The notes: generated from the sequence alone by a model not told the origin. A stretch of DNA of 13,085 bases from Paracoccaceae bacterium (GCA_016765235.1 JAESQH010000135.1:1-13085), one strand, 5' to 3'. Numbered from the stretch's first letter, positions 1 to 7,561 are shown. A program made the numbers and translations.

Positions 1-101
1 CAAACGGAAAACTATGCAAACGCGACGCTTGCAACACCGCAAAGTCGCCGCCTAATATAACCCAACTGATGAGGCAGATACTCTCTTATTCTAAAGCCTA
101 A

Positions 102-242
102 TCTGTTCCAAATACTCTGACTACGGACAAGTGGCAAGCAATCGTTCGGCGAACAGGTTTCCCACAACAGTCAAAGTCATTTGATAGCAAGACCAATGCG
201 CGCAAATGGGCCCGTCAGAAAGAAGCTGATCTAGATGCTTGA
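102..242 (+). pseudogene. Tyrosine integrase N-terminal remnant
   Basis: This frame has no start codon: it opens after a TAA at 99-101 and ends at a TGA at 240-242. It reads through DKWQAIVRRTGFPQQSKSF and then NARKWARQKEADLDA. That pattern (K-W-x-A-x-V-R-x-x-G-x-P-x-x-S-K-x-F, then A-x-x-W-A-R-x-x-E) is typical of the arm-type DNA-binding segment at the start of phage and island tyrosine integrases. The core-binding and catalytic (R...H-x-x-R...Y) domains are absent, so the piece cannot be active. The final TGA sits where relatives often have glycine, and the same frame then runs on without recognisable integrase sequence. I see nothing identifiable in 1-101. The segment 243-518 also holds nothing I recognise, although its frame is open into the regulator. 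Confidence 0.6.
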
Positions 243-518
243 CTAATACAAACCGATAGCTGCCTTTGGAGGCGCAGCTTGCAGTTGCGTCTCGGTATCG
301 CGATTGCTGACATTCGCAATTCACGATGTGGATGTTGCGATCGAGAGCGCAATCTGGACAAAAATTCATTGCCCAATTTAGCCCGCCGGTTGGCCGACTC
401 AGATCCGGAGTGGGTATACAATGCGCCGCGCGGTCCGAGGACGAAACTGCTATACAAGTTGATGTTCAAGGGCGAAATTGATAGCCTCAACTCACGGCTA
501 CTAAAGGCAAAATATTCT

Positions 519-1364
519 ATGAACACAAAATCCTTAGACAGTTCAAAGGGAAGCCTTCCGGATACTCTATACGTTAATTTTATTGATTCAATTGGAACTG
601 AATCCTTTATCTCGAAAATCGCAGGATTGATCGAACGTTATATTTCGTTCGATGGGCTAATTGTATTTTTGTACAGCAAGAACAGTGCTCCCACTACACT
701 TGGTTGCTTCGGGAGCGCTTTGGAAATGCAATTGGGTATCGAAAATTACCTAAAGTATACGTACGTGCTAAATCCTGTTTATCGTGCATATCAGGACAAC
801 GCGGCGGCAGGTGCCTATGTTATTTCGGATTTGAAGCCCGTCAAGTACATAGAAAATGCCGCGAAATCGAATTTAATCATACGGATCGATCACAAAGAAA
901 CAATTGGCTATCGCACGCCAGGATGGCCGAAAGGAATGACTGACGTGGTTGGACTGGTTCACCTGCCTGACGGCAAGATGATCGAGTTTGATTTCATAGT
1001 ATCCCAATCCGGTAATCAGATAGAAAATTGTTATGAACGGCTAAACGCAATTTATCCCGTACTATCGAGTGTTTTGCTAAAGCAATTCGAATTTGCAGCA
1101 CAAGATTTCGATACGTCCAACGCCAATCCGAGCCTTGAATCACGGTTTCAAGAATTTGGAAAGTCGAAACTGACCGAACGCGAGCAGTTGGTTGTGAAGA
1201 TGATTCTTACAGGTCATTCTAGCAATTCTATCGGGTTAAATCTGGGGATTTCGCTACCAACCGTTAAGTCCCATCGACGTAATATTTACACGAAACTGGA
1301 TATATCCTCACAAGCAGAACTCTTTAATTTGTTGGTGCAAACGTTATTAGAAGACGCGAATTAA
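519..1364 (+). CDS. LuxR-family transcriptional regulator
   Basis: A 281-residue DNA-binding regulator. The C-terminus (about residues 218-275) is a GerE/LuxR helix-turn-helix: LTEREQLVVKMILTGHSSNS, then LGISLPTVKSHRRNIYTKLD. These are the usual L-T-x-R-E start, the G-x-S-x-x-x-I-A-like helix and the S-x-x-T-V-K-x-H recognition helix. The N-terminal 200 residues look like a GAF-like sensor of the kind found in non-quorum LuxR proteins beside transporter genes, but I see no clear acyl-homoserine-lactone motif. I chose ATG 519 because an AAGG lies 11 bases upstream and the length suits the family. In-frame ATG 462 and TTG 279 would add residues with no recognisable content. It precedes the PLP-enzyme and transporter genes on the same strand by 141 bp, so it is probably their regulator; that is inferred from position. 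Confidence 0.85.
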   Translation: MNTKSLDSSKGSLPDTLYVNFIDSIGTESFISKIAGLIERYISFDGLIVFLYSKNSAPTTLGCFGSALEMQLGIENYLKYTYVLNPVYRAYQDNAAAGAYVISDLKPVKYIENAAKSNLIIRIDHKETIGYRTPGWPKGMTDVVGLVHLPDGKMIEFDFIVSQSGNQIENCYERLNAIYPVLSSVLLKQFEFAAQDFDTSNANPSLESRFQEFGKSKLTEREQLVVKMILTGHSSNSIGLNLGISLPTVKSHRRNIYTKLDISSQAELFNLLVQTLLEDAN

Positions 1365-1401
1365 CCGCCAGTTCTCTCAACCAAAACTTTAGAAAACCGT
1401 C

Positions 1402-1417
1402 TCATCCCTTAGGATGA
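1402..1417. promoter_or_regulatory. Short inverted repeat after the regulator gene
   Basis: Six-base arms TCATCC (1402-1407) and GGATGA (1412-1417) flank a CTTA loop. No T-run follows, so it is not a convincing terminator. It could be a minor operator or chance. Confidence 0.25.
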
Positions 1418-1458
1418 TACCAATCATTCCGCCAATCGAAATTATACGTGTCACCAGC

Positions 1459-1475
1459 TTTCACATGGTGTGAAA
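1459..1475. promoter_or_regulatory. Perfect 17-bp palindrome, candidate operator
   Basis: TTTCACA (1459-1465), spacer TGG, TGTGAAA (1469-1475): a perfect 7-bp dyad lying 30 bases before the TTG start of the PLP-enzyme gene. The regulator-to-operon gap is where an operator is expected, and a dyad of this size suits a dimeric helix-turn-helix protein. Which protein binds is inference. The neighbouring LuxR-type protein is the first candidate, though a CRP/FNR-like factor is possible given the TGTGA core. Confidence 0.5.
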
Positions 1476-1505
1476 CGAATTTGATCGAATAAGTGGGGTG
1501 CTTCA

Positions 1506-2762
1506 TTGGAATTTCCGGTCGCTGATATTCGGGAGCTCTTCCCAGCTTTATCGCAATCTGACAATGGTCAGAACCGTGTATATCTCGACAATCCTGCAGG
1601 CACACAAGTTTCGAATTCTGTGGCATCGGCGGTCGCGGCTTACATGATCACAAATGCTAGCAATCTTGGCGGGCATTTTGCGCCGAGTGTTGCCACCGAA
1701 GAAGTTACATTGCAGGCGCATGAAGATGCGGCACTATTCCTGGGTGCCAAATCCGCCAAAGAAATCGTTATCGGCCAAAGTATGACAACGCTGACGTTTC
1801 ACCTATCACGAAGCATTTGTCGCGATTTTCAGCCGGGCGATGAAATAATAATTTCGCGGGTCGAGCATGAAGGAAATGTCGGCCCATGGCTTGAAATCGC
1901 CAAGGACAAAGACTTGAAAATCGTTTGGGTCGATTTTGACCGTGAAACTTGGTTAATCGAACCTGAACTTCTGGAAAACGTTCTGACCGACAAAACCAAG
2001 CTTGTTTGCTTAAATTACGCAAGCAACATGACTGGTTCAATCAACGACATTAAGACGCTCACAAAACTGGCCCAAGATGCAGGCGCATTGGTATTTATTG
2101 ATGCGGTCCAGCTGGCGCCACCCCATTTGGTGGATGTACAGGCTTTGGGATGTGATTTTCTAGTTTGCTCCTCTTACAAGTTTTTCGGGCCGCATTTGGG
2201 AATTCTTTGGGGAAAGGAAGGCATTCTTAGGTCGTTACATCCATACAAAGGGCGCTGTGTTTCCGATGAACTTCCGGATAGGTTTGAAACCGGCACACCA
2301 CAGTTCGAACTTTTGGCAGGGTTGTCAGCCACGATCAGATATTTCGAGAATTTGGGAAGAAGCGCCTCAACATCTGAATCTGGGCGCGAATTGATCTCGG
2401 CGGCATATATGTTATCACGAGACTACGAAGAGCCGCTGACAAACATGCTTATTGACGGGATCAGTCAAATTCCGGGTGTTTCGATATACGGAATCACCAA
2501 TCCTAACCGTGTTCATGAACGCGTACCGACAATCTCGATGAGGCACTCGCGCGTTAAACCGACCGAAATTGCGAAATTTCTGTCTAATGAAGGCATCTAT
2601 GTCTGGCACGGCCACAACTATGCGTACGAACCAACCCGGTTCCTGAATATTCCCGAAGAAGAGGGCGTCGTTAGGATTGGGTTGGCACATTATAATACGG
2701 TTGAAGAAGTTAACCGGGTTATTCGTGCAATCGACGAAGTTACGTCCACTGCTCGAAACTAA
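1506..2762 (+). CDS. Cysteine desulfurase-like PLP enzyme (TIGR01976 type)
   Basis: A 418-residue fold-type I, class-V aminotransferase-like cytosolic enzyme. Visible PLP features are H121 in the E-H-E-G-N motif (ring stacking), D199 and Q202 in FIDAVQ, and the Schiff-base lysine K225 in SSYKFFGPH. ETGTP (261-265) and the carboxylate-binding R390 in VRIGLAHYNT also fit. In true NifS/SufS enzymes a catalytic cysteine follows G-H-H in the C-terminal lobe. Here the matching stretch is WHGHNYAYE (368-375), so tyrosine replaces cysteine and desulfurase activity is doubtful. The TIGR01976 (VC1184-like) subfamily is the best fit and has no settled reaction that I know. The TTG start is supported by GGGG at 1495-1498 and by the family-like MEFPVADIRELFPAL opening. 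The transporter genes follow after 27 bp. Confidence 0.88.
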   Translation: MEFPVADIRELFPALSQSDNGQNRVYLDNPAGTQVSNSVASAVAAYMITNASNLGGHFAPSVATEEVTLQAHEDAALFLGAKSAKEIVIGQSMTTLTFHLSRSICRDFQPGDEIIISRVEHEGNVGPWLEIAKDKDLKIVWVDFDRETWLIEPELLENVLTDKTKLVCLNYASNMTGSINDIKTLTKLAQDAGALVFIDAVQLAPPHLVDVQALGCDFLVCSSYKFFGPHLGILWGKEGILRSLHPYKGRCVSDELPDRFETGTPQFELLAGLSATIRYFENLGRSASTSESGRELISAAYMLSRDYEEPLTNMLIDGISQIPGVSIYGITNPNRVHERVPTISMRHSRVKPTEIAKFLSNEGIYVWHGHNYAYEPTRFLNIPEEEGVVRIGLAHYNTVEEVNRVIRAIDEVTSTARN

Positions 2763-2789
2763 CAATATTCATCAACAATGGAGGAAAAG

Positions 2790-3599
2790 ATGAAACTATC
2801 AACTTTAAAATTCCTGGCAACGGCAAGTGTTGTACTGTTCGCGTCGGGATCTGTTTCTGCAGAGCCGCTGCGCGTCGGGATGGAATGCACCTACGCGCCG
2901 TTCAACTATCGCACCGCAGATGGTGAGCTTGCGGGTTACGATGTTGACGTCGCGAAAGGTGTTGCCGAAATCATCGGTGCGGAACTTGAGTTTGTTTGTC
3001 AGCAATGGGACGGTATGATCCCCGCGCTTCTTGCGAACAAGTTTGACCTGATCATAGCCTCGATGTCGATCACCGATACACGTTTGGAAAAAATCGATTT
3101 TTCCGGCCCATATCGGGACTCTGTTGGCCGGTTGATCGGCAGATCTGATGCAGATCTTAATCTGTTTGATGACTCTGGCGAACCAATTGCCGCAAATTTT
3201 GCAGGTCTTCGCGTAGGTCTTGAGCGTGCTTCCACTTATGAAAACTGGTTCAACGCTGTTCTACCGGATGCAGAAATCGTGCTCTACGATGGCTCCGAGC
3301 CGCTGTACCTTGATCTGCAAAATGGTCGTGTTGACATGATCATGACTAACCCGATGAAGGCCCAACTCCGTTTTCTTAGTGAAGAAGCTGGTGGAGAATT
3401 CGGATTTGTCAGCCCTGCAATCAGTGAAGTTGAATATTTCGGCATCGGCGTCGGAATTGGACTACGCCAAGGGCAAGACGAGCTGAAAGAACGGCTGAAC
3501 GGCGCTATCAAGGAACTTATTAACAATGGTTCGTTGACAGAATACGCTTTGAAAATCTTCCCGTTCCCGATCCATAATCCGGCTTGGGGCGACAGCTAA
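2790..3599 (+). CDS. ABC transporter substrate-binding protein, family 3
   Basis: A 269-residue periplasmic receptor of a polar amino acid uptake system (SBP_bac_3). A Sec signal peptide is clear: lysine at residue 2, a hydrophobic stretch, then a cut after V-S-A at residue 24. The mature part has the typical opening (RVGMECTYAPFNY), GYDVDVAK, SMSITDTRLEKIDFSGPY (91-108) and a late GRVDMIMTN segment. R98 matches the arginine that holds the ligand carboxylate. The aspartate that normally holds the alpha-amino group appears to be N187, which I recall also for nopaline/octopine-type receptors. The ligand may therefore be an N-substituted or otherwise atypical amino acid; that is inference. The start is set by GGAGG at 2780-2784, five bases before ATG 2790. 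An in-frame ATG at 2778 overlaps that site and is unlikely. Confidence 0.93.
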   Translation: MKLSTLKFLATASVVLFASGSVSAEPLRVGMECTYAPFNYRTADGELAGYDVDVAKGVAEIIGAELEFVCQQWDGMIPALLANKFDLIIASMSITDTRLEKIDFSGPYRDSVGRLIGRSDADLNLFDDSGEPIAANFAGLRVGLERASTYENWFNAVLPDAEIVLYDGSEPLYLDLQNGRVDMIMTNPMKAQLRFLSEEAGGEFGFVSPAISEVEYFGIGVGIGLRQGQDELKERLNGAIKELINNGSLTEYALKIFPFPIHNPAWGDS

Positions 3600-3611
3600 T
3601 ATCTAATCAAT

Positions 3612-3646
3612 AAATGTAGCGGCGACCTAATATTGTCGCTACATTT
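3612..3646 (+). terminator. Intergenic hairpin after the binding-protein gene
   Basis: AAATGTA (3612-3618) pairs with TACATTT (3640-3646). Inside it GCGAC pairs with GTCGC around an AT-rich loop, with a three-base GCG bulge on the left arm. It ends in a short T-run and lies between the binding-protein gene and the first permease. It may stabilise the upstream mRNA or partly terminate transcription, giving more receptor than membrane protein. Confidence 0.6.
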
Positions 3647-3695
3647 TACATGACTTCTCTTGCAGTTATTCCTCAAGTTATAAGGGCTGGTTTCT

Positions 3696-4391
3696 ATGGA
3701 TGCAGTATCTGGTTGGTGGGATGACTACTTTTGGGGCTCGGTTATTGTTCTACAAGTTTTCATTTTTTCTTTAATTTTGATGATAATATTTGGTCTGCTC
3801 GGCGCAGCCGCAAAACTGTCCAATAATTTTATCGCGAACAAAATTGCAAATGGCTACACGGTTGTTTTCCGTGGAACCCCTGAAATTCTCGTAATTCTTT
3901 TGCTGTACTTTGGTTCGGCCATTTCCATTACTGCTATTGCTCAGATTTTCAATCCTGAGATCAAATTTCTGGATATTCCGCCTGTATGGGCAGGTACAAT
4001 CGCAATTGGATTGATCGTTGGATCATACGCCACCGAAACATTTCGCGGCGCCTTTCAAGGCGTCCAACCAGGCAGTGTGGAGGCCGCCAGAGCACTTGGA
4101 ATGTCAAACCTTCAAACATTCATCTACATCCGTACTCCCGAAATGTGGCGACTGGCACTGCCACCGTTCGGGAATCACATGTTGTCGCTGATCAAGGACA
4201 CCGCCCTTATTTCCATCATTGGACTGAACGAGACACTTTTCGTCGCGAAACAAGCAATCTCAACCACCGGAAAACCGTTCACAATGTACATCGTCGTTGG
4301 CGGCATCTACCTGGCATTTTCTTCCGTCATCACGCTATCGGTCATGGCTCTTGAGCGTTACGGAAGTAGACACATGAGGGATGCACGATGA
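3696..4391 (+). CDS. Polar amino acid ABC transporter permease (first subunit)
   Basis: A 231-residue inner-membrane subunit of the HisQ/OccQ type. Hydrophobic segments lie at about residues 13-35, 55-80, 97-113, 165-182 and 196-218. The RGTPE motif is at 59-63 and the cytoplasmic EAA loop, which docks on the ATPase, runs from EAARALGMSN (129-138) to ALPP (154-157). The start is supported by AGGG at 3683-3686, nine bases before the ATG. It is separated from the receptor gene by 96 bp with a hairpin. Its last codons overlap the next permease by four bases (ATGA), which indicates translational coupling. The two permeases probably form a heterodimer. Length and layout are normal for the family. 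Confidence 0.93.
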   Translation: MDAVSGWWDDYFWGSVIVLQVFIFSLILMIIFGLLGAAAKLSNNFIANKIANGYTVVFRGTPEILVILLLYFGSAISITAIAQIFNPEIKFLDIPPVWAGTIAIGLIVGSYATETFRGAFQGVQPGSVEAARALGMSNLQTFIYIRTPEMWRLALPPFGNHMLSLIKDTALISIIGLNETLFVAKQAISTTGKPFTMYIVVGGIYLAFSSVITLSVMALERYGSRHMRDAR

Positions 4392-5077
4392 ATTTTGATT
4401 TCTCTCTAGTCACCGACAGCATCCCAAAAATGCTCGTTGGCGTTGGCTTGACGTTTCAGTTGATGTTTCTGTCGGCAATAATCGGTTTAGTTCTTGCAGT
4501 CGTTTTGTTATTGATGCGTCTCAGCGGAAAATGGTATTTGGGTTGGCCGGCGCAGGTTTTCATTTATGTTTTTCGCGGCACGCCGATACTCGTTCAGATA
4601 TTCATCATATATTACGGTTTGCCACAGTTTGAGGCCGTCCGTGACAGCATATTCTGGCCGATCCTGCGTGAACCATTCGGAAGCGCAGTTCTAGCCCTGA
4701 GTTTGAACACCGGCGCGTATGTTTCCGAAATTCTGCGCGGCGGTGTTTTGGGCGTTGATCGCGGTGTACTAGAGGCAGCCAAGGCCTTGGGATTATCTGC
4801 GCGGCAAAAGTTTATTTACATTACCGCACCAATCGCAACACGCTTGGCCATTCCAGCTTACAGCAACGATTTTATCAGCCTGATGAAAGCGACGTCACTG
4901 GCAAGCACCATCACATTGATGGATATGACAGGAATAGCGCGAACAATCGTTGCTAAAACTTTTGCACCATACGAAATCTTTATCTCGCTCGCGATCATCT
5001 ACATGATTTTTACATTTATCATTCAAAAAGCTTTCGGGCGGTTTGAGCGATATATGAGCAAATATGTGAACCCATGA
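4388..5077 (+). CDS. Polar amino acid ABC transporter permease (second subunit)
   Basis: A 229-residue HisM/OccM-type membrane subunit. Membrane segments are visible at about 15-42, 55-78, 97-116, 162-180 and 196-213. The RGTP motif is at 63-66 and the EAA loop runs from EAAKALGLSARQ (129-140) to AIP (154-156). GAGGG at 4376-4380 lies seven bases before the ATG. The gene overlaps the preceding permease by four bases, and its stop region (ATGAGG) contains the likely ribosome-binding site of the ATPase gene, so the three subunits are made together. It is clearly homologous to its partner yet distinct, as expected for a heterodimeric importer. Confidence 0.93.
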   Translation: MNFDFSLVTDSIPKMLVGVGLTFQLMFLSAIIGLVLAVVLLLMRLSGKWYLGWPAQVFIYVFRGTPILVQIFIIYYGLPQFEAVRDSIFWPILREPFGSAVLALSLNTGAYVSEILRGGVLGVDRGVLEAAKALGLSARQKFIYITAPIATRLAIPAYSNDFISLMKATSLASTITLMDMTGIARTIVAKTFAPYEIFISLAIIYMIFTFIIQKAFGRFERYMSKYVNP

Positions 5078-5085
5078 GGTCCGAT

Positions 5086-5838
5086 ATGACAAACACAGAT
5101 ACGACACCCCTGATTCAGCTACAAAATGTGAACAAATTTTTTGGCAGCTTTCAGGCTTTGAAAAACATCAGCCTCGAAGTCAGGAAAGGCGAAAAGATTG
5201 TGGTTTGCGGACCGTCCGGTTCAGGTAAATCGACTATGATCCGCTGTATCAACCGACTGGAAAGTCACAATGGTGGCCATATTTTTATTGGCGGCAAGGA
5301 GCTGACGGATCAAGTAAAAGATATCAACGCAATCCGCCGTGAAGTCGGAATGGTGTTTCAAAGTTTCAACCTGTTTCCGCACATGACGATCATTAAAAAC
5401 CTTATGCTGGCGCAACAATTAGTGCGGAAAATCAACAAACCCGAAGCGCGTGAAACTGCAATGCATTATCTGGAGCGGGTAAAGATTCCCGATCAGGCTG
5501 ACAAATATCCAGTGCAATTGTCTGGTGGCCAGCAGCAACGCGTCGCGATTGCACGTGCGCTTTGTATGAAGCCAGAGATTATGTTGTTTGACGAGCCGAC
5601 CTCGGCGCTCGATCCGGAAATGATTAGCGAGGTCCTCGAAGTCATGACCGGTTTAGCCAAGGACGGAATGACGATGATCGTCGTCACGCACGAGATGGGG
5701 TTCGCACGTTCTGTCGCAGATCGGGTGTTATTCATGGATGAAGGCGAAATTGTTGAAGAGGCGGATCCGGAAACATTTTTCAAACACCCAAAAAATGAGC
5801 GCACTAAAAAATTCCTGAGCCAAATACTCACACATTGA
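5086..5838 (+). CDS. Polar amino acid ABC transporter ATP-binding protein
   Basis: A 250-residue cytoplasmic ATPase of the HisP/GlnQ/OccP type that powers the two permeases. All motifs are intact: Walker A GPSGSGKST (42-50), Q-loop glutamine in VFQSFNLFPH (Q92), signature LSGGQQQR (145-152), Walker B IMLFDEPTSALD (165-176) and the switch histidine in VVTHEMGF (H202). I chose ATG 5086 because GAGG lies six to seven bases upstream. ATG 5074, which overlaps the previous stop as ATGA, would add four residues and is also possible. The phosphatase gene begins 12 bp after the stop. The motifs point to import of a small polar amino-acid-like solute, but the ATPase does not reveal which. Confidence 0.95.
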   Translation: MTNTDTTPLIQLQNVNKFFGSFQALKNISLEVRKGEKIVVCGPSGSGKSTMIRCINRLESHNGGHIFIGGKELTDQVKDINAIRREVGMVFQSFNLFPHMTIIKNLMLAQQLVRKINKPEARETAMHYLERVKIPDQADKYPVQLSGGQQQRVAIARALCMKPEIMLFDEPTSALDPEMISEVLEVMTGLAKDGMTMIVVTHEMGFARSVADRVLFMDEGEIVEEADPETFFKHPKNERTKKFLSQILTH

Positions 5839-5850
5839 GAGACTGTTAAT

Positions 5851-6648
5851 ATGCTTCCCAAACTCCCCCCTCATGAAGATTTCCTAAAATTTGCAGAGGA
5901 ACTCGCAGATGTCAGTCGAAAAATGCTCTTGGCTGAATCAAAAATTTCCCCGAAAATCTCGATAAAACCTGATTATTCCTACGTGACAAATGCGGATAAA
6001 GCTGTGGAAACAAAACTGAGAGAAATGATCGAAGAGACATATCCGACACACGGGATATTGGGCGAAGAATTCGACAATATAAATGTGGATGCAGAATTCG
6101 TATGGGTATTGGACCCAATAGATGGCACTGCTCCATTCATCGCTGGCATACCCGTATATGGCACGCTGATAGCGCTTGCCTGGAAAGGAAAACCTTATAT
6201 TGGCGTTATGGATCATCCGGCAACATCTGATCGCTGGACGGGAGTTGCGGGATTGTTCGCGAAATTAAATGGTGAACCAGTTAACGTAAAAGCCTGCGAA
6301 GGCCTGAATACCGCTTTTGTCACCTGTAGCAGCCCCGATTTCATGACCGAAGCAGAACAAGCCAGTTTTGCTGAAATACGAAAAATTGTACCCTATGTGC
6401 AATACGGCGGCTCATGCTACGCTTACGGAGTGTTGGCATCAGGCCGAACAGATTTGGCCATTGACTGTGGTCTGGAATCGTTTGACGTTTTCGCCAGCGC
6501 TGCTGTAATTCAAGGCGCGGGCGGTTTCATGACCGACTGGAACGGCAACAACATTGATATAAACTGGTCAGGGCAAATTATCGCCGCAGGAGACAACGAT
6601 TGTCTGGCCGCAGCAATCCACATTTTAAATTCTGCGCGAGCGAGGTGA
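5851..6648 (+). CDS. Inositol monophosphatase family / HisN-like phosphatase
   Basis: A 265-residue Mg-dependent phosphomonoesterase of the IMPase superfamily. The metal-binding set is complete: E72 in ILGEEF, D88 and D91 in WVLDPIDGT (85-93), and D212 in the late FDVFASAAVIQGAGG segment, where relatives usually read W-D. The early YVTNADKAVE (44-53) fits the family D-x-x-V-D/A-x-D region. Family members act on inositol phosphate, histidinol phosphate, 3'-phosphoadenosine nucleotides or other small phosphates, and sequence alone cannot choose between them. Histidinol-phosphatase-like is my preferred subgroup. It closes the operon 12 bp after the ATPase gene, so its substrate is probably linked to the imported compound. 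The ribosome site is weak (GAGAGA). Confidence 0.88.
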   Translation: MLPKLPPHEDFLKFAEELADVSRKMLLAESKISPKISIKPDYSYVTNADKAVETKLREMIEETYPTHGILGEEFDNINVDAEFVWVLDPIDGTAPFIAGIPVYGTLIALAWKGKPYIGVMDHPATSDRWTGVAGLFAKLNGEPVNVKACEGLNTAFVTCSSPDFMTEAEQASFAEIRKIVPYVQYGGSCYAYGVLASGRTDLAIDCGLESFDVFASAAVIQGAGGFMTDWNGNNIDINWSGQIIAAGDNDCLAAAIHILNSARAR

Positions 6649-6701
6649 ATTTCAACCACCCTGTGTTACAGTTTAGTTTTCACTTTGAAAGTCGGAATTA
6701 G

Positions 6702-6725
6702 CCGGCACAGAAAAACTCTTGCCGG
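6702..6725 (+). terminator. Possible hairpin after the operon
   Basis: CCGGCA (6702-6707) and TGCCGG (6720-6725) form a 6-bp GC-rich stem, about 50 bases after the phosphatase stop. No T-run follows directly, so termination would be weak or Rho-assisted. Confidence 0.35.
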
Positions 6726-6908
6726 TGGAAAACAAAACCAATAGGTGGGCGTTTCCACAGCTGCAACCGTCGCCAGTTTAATTGGTGTGCCTATTAAGTG
6801 CCTTTGTTATGCAGCAATAACCCTCTTTATCCAGTATTGTCCGGCACAGCTTGCGACAGCGCCCATATATCCCATTGATAGTAAAAATTTAATAATTTGT
6901 AACGGCCT

Positions 6909-6953
6909 CTCCGAAGGCAGAAGTCGCGCGTTCGAAACGCGCCGGGTGCACCA
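6909..6953 (+). other. 3' fragment of tRNA-Arg(CCG), probable attachment-site relic
   Basis: The sequence matches the downstream half of an arginine tRNA exactly in layout. It has anticodon loop CTCCGAA (anticodon CCG at 6911-6913), 3' anticodon stem GGCAG, variable AAGTC, T stem GCGCG, T loop TTCGAAA, T stem CGCGC, acceptor CGGGTGC, discriminator A and CCA (6951-6953). The five bases before the loop do not pair with GGCAG, and no D arm or 5' acceptor is found upstream, so this is not a functional tRNA. Integrating elements commonly duplicate such 3' tRNA ends. Apart from this, 6726-7110 holds nothing I can identify. Confidence 0.75.
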
Positions 6954-7111
6954 ATGATTTCAGTGACTTACCAACATATACATCTGTATTTTAATGTGGC
7001 GGTTCACCACCAGTTCGGCATTTGAGTTACACTTAAGTAACCCGAACAGACTGGAGAAGACTGCTAGTTGCCAACGTTAACTTCTACAGCGGAAAAATCT
7101 CCAACCGGTAG

Positions 7112-7373
7112 TTTGAAGTGGTCCTGTTTTTCCAAACAGATTTGCGGCTGAGGTAAGGCGCATTCGGTTTGGTTTTCATGCCGTTTTCATCATTTATTTG
7201 CCGTCAAAGTATGCCTCGTCCGGCGTTCGATTATCAAGAGCCGTGTGGGGTCGGTTTGTGTTGTAGAATGTGATCCATTCCGCGATCACCCTTTTGGCCA
7301 CAAAACCATCTGTCAGTTCATGCAAATATACCGCCTCCTGCTTCACAGAAGCAAATCTGTGATAAATTCATCA
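7112..7373 (-). pseudogene. IS3-family transposase C-terminal remnant
   Basis: On the minus strand, 7343 down to 7194 reads KQEAVYLHELTDGF, then AEWITFYNTNRPHTALDNRT and PDEAYFDGK before a TAA. This is the C-terminal end of an IS3 OrfB integrase core (the W-I-x-x-Y-N-x-x-R-P-H motif). After a frame change, 7163 to about 7107 continues with SAANLFGKTGPLQTTG, the usual OrfB tail. Upstream of 7343 the sequence decays: stops occur at about 7368-7373 and a degenerate IYHRFASV precedes KQE. The DDE catalytic residues from the missing part are absent. The tail overlaps AAGTGGTCCT at 7116-7125, which resembles an IS end. The stretch 7374-7561 shows no gene. Confidence 0.8.
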
Positions 7374-7561
7374 TGGATACCGTTTATAAAATGGATTCGC
7401 ACACTCGACCTCCGATTGAGCGGAAAATCATTTGAGTAAATTGGGAAATGTCTATTTAGCGTCCCTGAAGTTAAATATTTGTTTTCACTCAGTTAATTAT
7501 ATTTTTGCAACCTGCCAGGTAGGATAAATTCAATTAGTGCCGCAACCATCAGGAAGCCAAA

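Noticed and set aside
243..518. N-terminal extension of the regulator from TTG 279 or ATG 462
   Set aside because: The open frame adds residues with no family resemblance; ATG 519 has an AAGG upstream and gives a normal length.
215..526. Minus-strand open frame of 103 codons
   Set aside because: It is arginine/serine-rich with no recognisable motif or ribosome site and overlaps the integrase relic and regulator start; probably chance.
6678..6690. TTTCA-CTT-TGAAA inverted repeat resembling the operator candidate
   Set aside because: Only 5-bp arms, no gene start nearby and no matching flanks; likely chance.
6745..6957. Plus-strand open frame of about 70 codons from GTG
   Set aside because: No family resemblance, and its end runs through the tRNA-Arg fragment, so it is not a credible gene.
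6958..7021. Possible second IS200 TnpA fragment on the minus strand
   Set aside because: It shares a CACCAGTTCGGC 12-mer with the IS200 remnant and has a weak Y-M-L-V-S reading, but the similarity beyond that is too poor to call.
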